This document shows, in pieces, positions 1-6,027 of a stretch of 6,500 bases of DNA. Source of the stretch: Promethearchaeota archaeon (GTDB lineage: Archaea; Asgardarchaeota; Lokiarchaeia; Sigynarchaeales; SOKP01); the NCBI GenBank assembly GCA_019057735.1, contig JAHLWV010000129.1, positions 1-6,500 of the forward strand. The letters run 5' to 3'. Made by a program: the position numbers and the translations under genes. The first letter of the stretch is position 1; each line of letters opens with the position of its first letter. The notes below the pieces were generated by a model. The model saw only the letters and a list, made by a program, of their open reading frames with translations, did not search any database and was not told the origin of the DNA.

Positions 1-104
1 GTGAAGCTGGAAAGAGACAAGTTGCAGGTGCTGAAACCGGAATTACATGTAATTTCGGAGGATTTGGGAATAATATAATTTCAATACTATTAGAAAGAAT
101 GTGA
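1..104 (+). CDS. Thiolase family protein (acetyl-CoA C-acetyltransferase-like), C-terminal end only
   Basis: This is the 3' end of a gene that begins before the window. The reading frame starts at base 3 and ends with TGA at 102-104, giving 33 residues. The peptide begins EAGKRQVAGAETGITCNFGG and ends ISILLERM. The pattern 'EAGKRQV-x-GA-x-x-G-(6)-GG-x-G' followed by a short hydrophobic tail is the usual C-terminus of archaeal and SCP2-type thiolases, which condense or cleave acyl-CoA thioesters in the cytosol. The catalytic Cys and His residues would lie upstream and cannot be checked. It converges with the minus-strand gene ending at 148, leaving 43 bases between them. Bases 24-68 recur at 5960-6004. 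Family assignment is fairly confident from this short tail; substrate and exact subfamily are not determinable. Confidence 0.72.
   Translation, partial: EAGKRQVAGAETGITCNFGGFGNNIISILLERM
24..68 (+). repeat. Left copy of 45-bp imperfect direct repeat (inside thiolase 3' end)
   Basis: These 15 codons (AGAETGITCNFGGFG) match 5960-6004 in the same orientation at 37 of 45 bases, including a perfect 20-base core at 48-67 (partner 5984-6003). Three of the eight differences are silent third-position changes in Ile, Thr and Gly codons. The repeat therefore looks like two diverged thiolase gene ends rather than a recent exact duplication. Similarity stops sharply on both sides of the 45 bases. Confidence 0.8.
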
Positions 105-147
105 AAGTTCGAGTTTGAGATGTTGATATGGTTAATATGTTTCTAAC

Positions 148-2055
148 TTACTTCGTCTCAGCAAGAAAGAGATCTGCGATTATAAGCCATTTTTGTTTTG
201 TATCGGGATCAATTGAGCTTTTATTTATAATATCTTTCCCTTTTTTAAGATTTTTAACTGCTAAATCATGGTTTCCAAGCGCTTTATAACAAATTCCCAT
301 TTTAATATAAGTTTGGTAAGTATACCACTCATCGCTGCCCATTACAAGTGCTTTTAAGAATCTTTTTATAGCTTTTTCATATTCTTCAAAATGCATTAAA
401 ATTTCTCCGTAGTTGTCATAATAAATTCCTATATCTGGTTCACCCTCTATAAGTTTTTGAATAATTTCTAAGGATTCATCTTTTTTATCCAAGTATTGGA
501 ACCAATAAGCCTTATAGCTAAGAAGTTCCTTACTTTTTGGATACTTTTTAAGCAAATCTTCGATAATAACTAACCCTGCTCTTAGATTCCTCTTTCTTTT
601 AAGAATAGATGCCTTTTTCATCATAATATCTATTTCTTCTTCAGGAAACGCTTTTAAAATATTATCTAATTCCCTTAATACGTCATCGTATTGGTTAAAG
701 TAAATTAAAATTTTAATTTTTGATTTATATAAATCGATATTCATAGGATTTAACTCAATTTCCCTATCAATTTCTTTAACTTCTTCTTCATATTGACTTT
801 TTAAATCTTCAGAAATTTGGGAATCAAAAATTTCTGACAAATCCTGCCAAATTATTCCTTCTAATTTATCATAAGTATCTTTTAACTCTCTTGTAATTTC
901 AAACTTATATGCTAAATATTTAATAAATCCCGGTAAAAACTCTATTAATGATGCATTCAAATCTTTATTAAATAAGAATTCACAACTCTTATCTACAATA
1001 TCATTTATGATGGATTTCATATCTATTGTTGGTAATTCTGGTGTTAGTTTTGAAAAAGTTTTATTCAAATAAGTAGCTTTAGTGATTTGATTCTCTGTGA
1101 TTACTCGAAGTATTCTTTCTAATTTTCCATCTGATTGAAAGTAATATTGCTCACCTGATGGTTGCGTTAACTCGAAAAATCTTAATGGATATATTTTGCC
1201 TTCAGAAATTTCGTCAATATAATAGTCAAGTGTAATTTTTTTAATTTTATAGATTTTTGAGAAATCTTCAGAGGAAATAAAGTTTGGATATTGATCCGGA
1301 TGATTAATTGAAAGAAAAAGTAAGATTTTGTAGAAAACTTCCTCATCTTTTAATAATGGTTTTACTTTTTCATAATCTAATTTTAGAATATTAGTAAGAA
1401 ATCTAAATTGTATATCTTCATCTTTAATATTGTAATTCTCAAAAAATTGGATGGTTTTATTAGTAATCTCTTCAATTCGTTTACCCTCCTCCTCTAAAAT
1501 AGTTTGTCTATCTAAATCATAATTTTGAAGCATCCTTGAATACTCTGATTTACCTGCTCGGGTAATTACATATTTTCCATCCTCTTTTATTACAAAACCC
1601 CTTTCGATTAATAAACTCAAATTCTTTGACAATGAAGATTGATTTATGGATAATGGATCTTCAAGGAAATCAGACCTTTTGCAATAATTATGATTGTAAA
1701 CCATCCAAAGAATCCAGTGAGAGTAATTTCTTCCACTTTTTAAGATTATTTTAGGAGGATAATTTAGTTTACGTGCCTTTTTCTTAGCACTTGATAGCTC
1801 ATGAAATTTCTTTTTCCCCTCTGAGGTAATTCTGTAATATCCTCTAGCATAATTTTCTACAAAACCTTTACGTTTTAACTTATCTAGATGTCTAGATAAT
1901 GTACCTGTAGGAATTTCGATTGGTTCTTGATGAAAATCCGCCCATTTACATATATCATTATTACTCAACATCCAGAGAATAATATGGTCATAGTCCGGCT
2001 TTTTCAACTTGGAAGGGCTATAGATCTTTTCTGGAGGATAATTTGTGATTCCCAT
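148..2055 (-). CDS. Tandem winged-helix and TPR protein, putative transcription regulator
   Basis: A 635-residue cytosolic protein with no signal peptide or membrane segment. The N-terminus contains two homologous winged-helix domains, about residues 20-88 and 108-176. Each is preceded by an NYPP motif (5-8 and 98-101), each carries an ILWM helix (26-29 and 115-118), a recognition-helix-like TLSR/SLSK stretch (52-55 and 141-144), and a wing of the form GFV-x-(5-7)-YxIT-x-x-GK. Residues about 237-310 might be a third, degenerate domain of this kind. Residues about 430-635 form helical pairs of TPR type, for example YYDNYGEILMHFEEYEKAIK and MGICYKALGNHDLAVKNLKK. The combination suggests DNA binding coupled to a protein-interaction scaffold, but target and signal are unknown. 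The ATG at 2055-2053 fits a TATA-like box about 55 bases upstream; no Shine-Dalgarno site is visible. It is divergent from the secreted-protein gene, so it may control that gene or itself; this is inference from position. Confidence 0.85.
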   Translation of the reverse strand: MGITNYPPEKIYSPSKLKKPDYDHIILWMLSNNDICKWADFHQEPIEIPTGTLSRHLDKLKRKGFVENYARGYYRITSEGKKKFHELSSAKKKARKLNYPPKIILKSGRNYSHWILWMVYNHNYCKRSDFLEDPLSINQSSLSKNLSLLIERGFVIKEDGKYVITRAGKSEYSRMLQNYDLDRQTILEEEGKRIEEITNKTIQFFENYNIKDEDIQFRFLTNILKLDYEKVKPLLKDEEVFYKILLFLSINHPDQYPNFISSEDFSKIYKIKKITLDYYIDEISEGKIYPLRFFELTQPSGEQYYFQSDGKLERILRVITENQITKATYLNKTFSKLTPELPTIDMKSIINDIVDKSCEFLFNKDLNASLIEFLPGFIKYLAYKFEITRELKDTYDKLEGIIWQDLSEIFDSQISEDLKSQYEEEVKEIDREIELNPMNIDLYKSKIKILIYFNQYDDVLRELDNILKAFPEEEIDIMMKKASILKRKRNLRAGLVIIEDLLKKYPKSKELLSYKAYWFQYLDKKDESLEIIQKLIEGEPDIGIYYDNYGEILMHFEEYEKAIKRFLKALVMGSDEWYTYQTYIKMGICYKALGNHDLAVKNLKKGKDIINKSSIDPDTKQKWLIIADLFLAETK

Positions 2056-2106
2056 AATTTGAGAAAACTAAATTTTATTTTCTAAATTATAGATCGGTTT
2101 CTTTGC

Positions 2107-2117
2107 TATTTATATCT
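2107..2117 (-). promoter_or_regulatory. TATA-like promoter element for the winged-helix/TPR gene
   Basis: On the minus strand this reads AGATATAAATA, a good match to an archaeal TATA box. Initiation about 25 bases downstream would fall near 2086 and give a leader of roughly 30 bases before the ATG at 2055. The surrounding DNA is AT-rich, so the match alone is only moderately informative. Confidence 0.45.
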
Positions 2118-2143
2118 ATTTCATAGAACTTCCATAAAAAGTC

Positions 2144-2164
2144 GAAACTATCGTGGAACTATCG
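2144..2164. repeat. Tandem 10-bp repeat (GAAACTATCG / GGAACTATCG), candidate operator
   Basis: Two copies differing at one base lie at 2144-2153 and 2155-2164, repeating with an 11-base period, close to one helical turn. They stand out in composition from the AT-rich surroundings. They sit between the TATA-like boxes of the two divergent genes, nine bases before the plus-strand box. A protein binding the same DNA face twice, such as a tandem winged-helix regulator, would suit this spacing. Function is inferred from position only. Confidence 0.5.
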
Positions 2165-2172
2165 GAAGCTCA

Positions 2173-2181
2173 ATTATAAAT
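2173..2181 (+). promoter_or_regulatory. TATA-like promoter element for the secreted-protein gene
   Basis: The sequence ATTATAAAT follows a purine-containing GGAAGCTC stretch that could serve as a TFB recognition element. Initiation near 2205 would give a leader of about 70 bases containing a small hairpin (TCATC at 2208-2212 pairing with GATGA at 2218-2222), two A-rich tracts and two G-rich ribosome-binding-like sites. Confidence 0.45.
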
Positions 2182-2268
2182 GCAACAATGTCTCAAAATC
2201 TAATAAGTCATCGTAAAGATGATAAAACCTAAATTTAAAAAAAAAAGGAGTGGAAAAAAAAAATATTT

Positions 2269-2272
2269 GAGG
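2269..2272 (+). promoter_or_regulatory. Ribosome binding site GAGG that decides the start of the secreted-protein gene
   Basis: GAGG lies five bases before the ATG at 2278. An in-frame GTG at 2272 overlaps this site and so is the less likely start. A second G-rich match, GGAG at 2247-2250, lies about 27 bases upstream of the ATG with no usable start codon close behind it. A clear ribosome binding site is unusual among the genes in this window. Confidence 0.5.
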
Positions 2273-2277
2273 TGAAA

Positions 2278-2949
2278 ATGATAGTGAAAAAGAAATCAAA
2301 AGTGACTAAAGCACTGATCGCGGTATCATTTTTAATAGGTATCATAGCAATTGTTACACCGGTGATGGCTGCTGATTCTAATCGCGTCTTAATCATGGCA
2401 AAAGGAGATGATCTAGATCTCCCTGGAGCTACTAATCTTATCATAGGGAAGATTGAATTCGGTGGAGGCGGTGAGCTCCCATCGGTGCAAGCAGTTTTCC
2501 ATCAAAAAATCTATGATGAATCAGGTGAAAAAGTGTATGCGATGAAAGGAAAGATCAAAGATGGGGTAGTCTTAACCAACCAATTTGCATTTTTTTGCCC
2601 AGTCTTTAAAGTCTATTTTATTAACGTTTGGTTTATAGAGGGTGATGGAAAGTTTAAAACTACTGATACAGTTATTGAGGTATCATATCGAGGGTTGTTT
2701 ACAATAACCATGCCAAATACTGAAGGTAAATATGTCCCAGCTTCCTTTGTTATGCTTCTAAGTTTTACAGCTGAATATTGTGAAAAAGATCCCGCAGATC
2801 CCGTTTATCCCCCAGGATCCCCCGATAATCCAATTAAAATTTTGGACCAAGGAGAATGGGTCGTTGCTGGAGTTATATGGGACTTTGCTGGAATTGGTCC
2901 ACTGTTGATCGGTCCAGTATCCTATTTGACAAAATATATAGGAATATGA
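2278..2949 (+). CDS. Secreted protein of unknown function with N-terminal signal peptide
   Basis: From the ATG at 2278 the product is 223 residues; a GTG at 2272 would add two. The N-terminus has a typical Sec signal peptide: a basic stretch (KKKSKVTK), then a hydrophobic core running from ALIAVSF to IAIVTP, then VMA before ADSNR as a probable cleavage site about residue 31. There is no lipobox cysteine. The mature part, about 190 residues, is rich in alternating hydrophobic residues and glycine, suggesting a beta-rich fold. It has only two cysteines (about residues 107 and 168), which could form a disulphide outside the cell, and an acidic/proline stretch (EKDPADPVYPPGSPDNP) near residue 169. 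The hydrophobic C-terminal GIGPLLIGPVSYL is too short and proline/glycine-rich to be a confident membrane anchor. Bases 2401-2580 are 42% GC by hand count, against 27-30% in sampled rows of the TPR-longin gene, which may indicate a different origin or stronger codon selection. I do not recognise the family. Confidence 0.8.
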   Translation: MIVKKKSKVTKALIAVSFLIGIIAIVTPVMAADSNRVLIMAKGDDLDLPGATNLIIGKIEFGGGGELPSVQAVFHQKIYDESGEKVYAMKGKIKDGVVLTNQFAFFCPVFKVYFINVWFIEGDGKFKTTDTVIEVSYRGLFTITMPNTEGKYVPASFVMLLSFTAEYCEKDPADPVYPPGSPDNPIKILDQGEWVVAGVIWDFAGIGPLLIGPVSYLTKYIGI

Positions 2950-3007
2950 GTCCTATAACGCTAAATCAATCGTAACAGATAAAAAATAATGTAATATCTT
3001 AATTAAA

Positions 3008-3099
3008 ATATAGAAAAAGAGAGGAACATGTTTAGATAAATGGCTTCTCGAATGACCACACCTAAACCACTATTCCTCCATTCTATATATCTTTTTTTT
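3008..3099 (+). terminator. Nested-stem structure ending in T8; terminator or small structured RNA candidate
   Basis: Three collinear complementary pairs can be read: 3008-3015 with 3081-3088 (8 bp), 3021-3026 with 3073-3078 (6 bp), and 3030-3035 with 3062-3067 (6 bp). They enclose a 26-base apical loop and are followed closely by eight T at 3092-3099. Oligo-T tracts end transcription in archaea, so this is a reasonable 3' end for the secreted-protein transcript, whose stop lies 59 bases earlier. The long imperfect arm is larger than termination needs, so a stable 3' UTR element or independent small RNA is possible. AT-rich DNA makes chance pairing easy. Confidence 0.4.
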
Positions 3100-3333
3100 A
3101 ATTATTAAATTTAATGGACTATAGAATCTTTACACTATTGTGTAATACAATAATTAAATTATTAATTATAACATAGATTTCAAACCCAATTTAAGTTAAT
3201 AATAATGGAAATAAACTCTTTGGAGCCTCTCATAAAAGAGATTTTTATTGCGAAGACACATCATTAATCATTAAATTTAAAATTATAATTAGCTTAATAT
3301 TTCATAAAGCTATAATCCAAATCAAATGAATTC
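3100..3333. other. AT-rich intergenic region upstream of the TPR-longin gene
   Basis: No convincing gene is seen. One small hairpin pairs CTCTTT (3216-3221) with AAAGAG (3235-3240) around a 13-base loop and is followed by TTTTT at 3242-3246, so it could be a second weak terminator. Possible TATA-like stretches for the downstream gene are TTTAAAATTATA near 3276-3287 and CTTAATATTTC near 3293-3303. The composition prevents choosing between them. No Shine-Dalgarno site precedes the ATG at 3334. Confidence 0.4.
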
Positions 3334-5286
3334 ATGTCTCACCCAGAGCTAAAGCAATTAACAAAAGCGGAAGAACTTTTTGATGCTGGGAACCTTGATG
3401 AAGCTCTTGAACTATTAAACGATTGGAGCCAATTTGAGGGGCTTAGTTCTCAGCAAAAAGGTTATTACAAGTTTCTTAAAGGCTTAATTCTATTATATCA
3501 AAGCAAGAGCGAAGAACTTATTAAGTTGGGGAAACAGATATTTAAAGAAGGTCAAAAACTTAAGGAAAATCTCCAATCGGTTGATGGGTATTTTTTTATT
3601 GGCACTGGACTGTGTCAAACTTATAAATTTAACGAAGCGCTCAAAATTGTTGAAAAAGCTGAGGCTTTATTGAGAAGTGATTCTAATGTATCTAAAAGTA
3701 TTTTATTTCAAAAAGAAACACGTATAAGTTTGGTAAAAGCTTTGGTTAATTTAGAGATAGGAAATATAGATTTAGCAGAGAAGTGCTTAGAAGGGATCTT
3801 AGGTTCAGAAAAAGTATTTGATATTACATTCGAAGTTGTTTGGGCTAATATAATAATGGCACGAATTATGTATCAAGGAAGAAGTAAGTTTGATCTTGCT
3901 ATGGAATATACCAAAAAAGCACTCTCATTAGCAAAAGAAATTAAATTTAACCACTTCTGGATTGCTTTATGCTATCTCGTTTTTGGGGTGAGAAATTTAT
4001 CCAATTGCGAGTTTAATCTTAGCTTGAAACACCATTTAAAGAGCATAGTGATATTTAGAAAAATTAAAAACAACTGGTTTATTGCAGCAGCACTTAATAA
4101 TATAGGAGCTATCTATAGTACGATTGGCGATTATGATCTCGCTTTGAAATATTATCAAGAAAGCTTAATACTTTTTGAAAACCAATCCATGGATGTAGAT
4201 TTACCTCTTAGTAATTTAATCGAAACAGCTCTTAACAAAAACGATATTAAACTTGCTCAAAAATATTTCAATCGATTAGAAAATTTACATAATCAAAAAA
4301 AAGAGGGGCTTATCGCTTTATTATATCCTTTATATAAAGCTTTAATGTTAAAAAGGAGTTATCGAATTCGAGATATTGCTAAAGCTGAAGAATTATTAAA
4401 ACAAACCATCGAAACAGAAACTATATGGTTTGATATTACTATTACCGCTAATATTAATCTTTGCGAGTTACTACTTGCTGAATTTCGTATAAATAATAAT
4501 AGTGAGGTACTTGATGAACTAAATCACTACATTGCTAAACTATTAACTATAGCTGAGAAACAATGTTCATATCTAGTTTTTTGTGAAACCTTCATATTAC
4601 AAGCCAAATTAGCTTTAATAAATTTTAATATGAAAGCAGCCCGACGATTATTAACTCAAGCTCAAAAAATAGCGGAATCGTACGGTATAAAACGATTAGC
4701 AATGAAAATTTCATATGAACATGATGAATTACTTAGACAAATAAAGATATGGGAGAATTTAAAAGAATCAGAAGTGTCGTTATCTGAACGATGGAAACTC
4801 GCTGGTTTGAACGAGCAAATGGAGAGTTTGGTAAGAAAACGAATGATTGCAGTACCAGAGACATCAGAAGAAAATCCTATTACAATTTTAATAATAACTG
4901 AAGGTGGTACTCCATTATTTTCTCACTCATTTATTGAGGAAAAAGAATTTGAATCTTATCTTTTTAGTGGTTTTTTAACAACTATAGATTATTTTATGAA
5001 GGAATTTTTTTCTGAAGGTCTTGATCGATTTATTTTTGGGCACTATACTCTGCTTATGAAATCTGTGGCACCGTTTTTTATCTGTTATGTATTCAAAGGT
5101 GAATCTTATTATGCCCTTCAGAGGATAAAATATTTCATTGAAAATGTACAAAAAGAAGGAATATGGCAAAATTTGATTAAACTTTTTCAAACAAACCGAT
5201 CTATTCACTTAAAAGATATCCCCTTACTTGAATCCTTAATAACAGAAACATTTATCACTAAAAATGTTGCATTAAATGAATTTTAA
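3334..5286 (+). CDS. TPR protein with C-terminal longin/roadblock-like domain
   Basis: A 650-residue cytosolic protein without signal peptide or membrane helices. Residues about 8-475 are a helical repeat array of TPR type. The clearest unit is residues 251-282, containing NNIGAIYSTIGDYDLALKYY; others begin near residues 10 (AEELFDAGNLDEALELL) and 88. After a helical linker (about 480-510), residues about 515-612 read as an alternating alpha/beta domain: strand ITILIITEGGTPLFSHSF, helix FSGFLTTIDYFMKEFFSEG, strands RFIFGHYTLLMKSV and PFFICYVFKG, then helix SYYALQRIKYFIENVQ. This order (strand, strand, long helix, three strands, helix) and the 'YVFKG-SYYA' style ending resemble longin/roadblock domains, which dock small GTPases in eukaryotes and in bacterial MglB. 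A Ras-like GTPase gene follows 118 bases downstream on the same strand, supporting a GTPase regulator or effector role. The fold call is from pattern, not a profile search. The start is the first in-frame ATG of the open frame. Confidence 0.82.
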   Translation: MSHPELKQLTKAEELFDAGNLDEALELLNDWSQFEGLSSQQKGYYKFLKGLILLYQSKSEELIKLGKQIFKEGQKLKENLQSVDGYFFIGTGLCQTYKFNEALKIVEKAEALLRSDSNVSKSILFQKETRISLVKALVNLEIGNIDLAEKCLEGILGSEKVFDITFEVVWANIIMARIMYQGRSKFDLAMEYTKKALSLAKEIKFNHFWIALCYLVFGVRNLSNCEFNLSLKHHLKSIVIFRKIKNNWFIAAALNNIGAIYSTIGDYDLALKYYQESLILFENQSMDVDLPLSNLIETALNKNDIKLAQKYFNRLENLHNQKKEGLIALLYPLYKALMLKRSYRIRDIAKAEELLKQTIETETIWFDITITANINLCELLLAEFRINNNSEVLDELNHYIAKLLTIAEKQCSYLVFCETFILQAKLALINFNMKAARRLLTQAQKIAESYGIKRLAMKISYEHDELLRQIKIWENLKESEVSLSERWKLAGLNEQMESLVRKRMIAVPETSEENPITILIITEGGTPLFSHSFIEEKEFESYLFSGFLTTIDYFMKEFFSEGLDRFIFGHYTLLMKSVAPFFICYVFKGESYYALQRIKYFIENVQKEGIWQNLIKLFQTNRSIHLKDIPLLESLITETFITKNVALNEF

Positions 5287-5314
5287 TTTCTAATTTAAAG
5301 AAATTATATTTTTT
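5284..5314 (+). terminator. Hairpin plus T6 at the end of the TPR-longin gene
   Basis: TAATTTC at 5284-5290 pairs with GAAATTA at 5300-5306 around a 9-base loop, and six T follow at 5309-5314. The stem begins on the stop codon of the TPR-longin gene. If functional, it would make the downstream GTPase gene a separate transcript rather than part of a strict operon. The stem has a single G-C pair, so it is weak, and the T-run may matter more than the hairpin. Confidence 0.4.
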
Positions 5315-5329
5315 CCGCTATTCAATTAG

Positions 5330-5370
5330 TTATAATTTTATATTAGATAATGTCTAATTTTAAATTATAA
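5330..5370. repeat. Two-part inverted repeat upstream of the GTPase gene
   Basis: TTATAATTT (5330-5338) is complementary to AAATTATAA (5362-5370), and inside it ATTAGA (5342-5347) pairs with TCTAAT (5353-5358) around the 5-base loop TAATG, with a symmetrical 3 by 3 internal mismatch. The dyad covers the region where a TATA box for the GTPase gene would lie (start codon at 5405), for example near 5360-5371 or 5374-5380. It could be an operator palindrome or an RNA hairpin. Nearly all pairs are A-T, so chance is a real alternative. Confidence 0.4.
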
Positions 5371-5404
5371 AGATAATATAATTTGAAAGGTACTTAAGAA
5401 ATTA

Positions 5405-5953
5405 ATGACTAATTTTAAAGAATTTGGATTTAAGATAACCGTTATTGGGGACGGAGCGGTTGGTAAAACATCCTTAATTAAGAAGTTTACGAAAGGAACT
5501 TTTGAGAAGGATTATATCAAAACTATTGGAGCCCAATTTTCAAGATTTGATAAACAAATTGATGAAGCTGTAATTAATTTACTATTCTGGGATATTGCTG
5601 GTCAAGATGATTTCAATTTTTTGCGCCCTTTATTTTATAGAGAAAGCAGGGCGTGTATTATTGTATATAGCCTTGAAGAAAATGAACTAGGTGAAGATAG
5701 TTTTATCCATATCAAGGACTGGTATAATGAACTAGAAAAGTATTGTGGGAATATTCCTGTAGTTCTATTTGCTAACAAAATTGATTTAGTAGAGGAAAAT
5801 GATTTAGATATCGATAAAATTCAAAATATTGTGAATAAACACAATTTTCTTGGCTATTATATAACATCTGCAAAAACAGGACAAGGTGTTATTGATGCAT
5901 TTAATGCTATTATTAATGAATTATATTATAAATTCAAGGCTTTATCTTCATAA
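5405..5953 (+). CDS. Ras/Rab-like small GTPase
   Basis: A 182-residue GTPase of normal length for the Ras superfamily. All nucleotide-binding motifs are present: P-loop GDGAVGKTS (15-23), switch I threonine T40 in YIKTIGAQF, WDIAGQ (62-67) with the glutamine equivalent to catalytic Ras Q61, NKID (124-127) and TSAKTG (154-159). The IGAQF and W-D-x-AGQ context and the SF-(4)-DW segment are Rab-like. It should bind and hydrolyse GTP as a molecular switch. The C-terminus (YYKFKALSS) has no cysteine, so the isoprenylation anchor of eukaryotic Rab and Ras proteins is absent, and membrane attachment would need another route. Switch II reads DDFNFLRPLFYRES, departing from the Rab ERFRSLTPxYYRGA pattern. 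The TPR-longin gene lies 118 bases upstream on the same strand and is a candidate partner. No close Shine-Dalgarno site is seen; GAAAGG at 5385-5390 lies 14 bases before the ATG. The thiolase relic starts seven bases past the stop. Confidence 0.95.
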   Translation: MTNFKEFGFKITVIGDGAVGKTSLIKKFTKGTFEKDYIKTIGAQFSRFDKQIDEAVINLLFWDIAGQDDFNFLRPLFYRESRACIIVYSLEENELGEDSFIHIKDWYNELEKYCGNIPVVLFANKIDLVEENDLDIDKIQNIVNKHNFLGYYITSAKTGQGVIDAFNAIINELYYKFKALSS

Positions 5954-5959
5954 TTTTCC

Positions 5960-6004
5960 GCAGGTACGGAAGTTGGAATCACCTGTAATTTCGGAGGATT
6001 TGGA
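5960..6004 (+). pseudogene. Thiolase 3'-end relic; right copy of the 45-bp direct repeat
   Basis: Read on the + strand from 5960, these bases encode AGTEVGITCNFGGFG, matching 13 of 15 residues of the thiolase tail at 24-68. There is no start codon, no thiolase sequence upstream (the GTPase gene ends at 5953), and the family's final hydrophobic helix is missing after 6004. The fragment is isolated between two convergent genes and cannot be functional as an enzyme. Its silent differences from the left copy suggest that it comes from a diverged thiolase paralogue. It could be a deletion remnant, an integration footprint or a recombination scar. Confidence 0.7.
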
Positions 6005-6027
6005 ATTTTTAACTCAACTGATTATTT

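Noticed and set aside
2235..2444. Minus-strand open frame of 69 codons over the start of the secreted-protein gene
   Set aside because: It is antisense to a well-supported signal peptide gene and its product is a low-complexity Phe/Ile-rich mirror of the Lys-rich leader; it has no independent support.
3030..3067. tRNA-like appearance of the TCTCGAATGACCACA stretch
   Set aside because: There is no acceptor stem of seven pairs, no D-arm or anticodon arm, and no GTTCRANNC T-loop.
3040..3108. Plus-strand 22-codon frame beginning MASRMTTPKP
   Set aside because: Very short, lies within the nested-stem structure, runs through the T8 tract, and its nearest GAGG is about 15 bases upstream of the ATG.
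4975..5208. Minus-strand open frame of 77 codons inside the TPR-longin gene
   Set aside because: It is antisense to the longin-like domain coding region, with no recognisable domain or initiation signal.
5307..5317. TTTTCCGC shared between the end of the TPR-longin gene and the junction at 5954-5961
   Set aside because: Eight matching bases in T-rich DNA are too few to call a repeat or recombination joint.
69..5959. Integrase, transposase or terminal inverted repeats inside the repeat-bracketed block
   Set aside because: None of the four genes has recombinase or transposase motifs, and no insertion sequence ends were seen, so a complete mobile element is not annotated.
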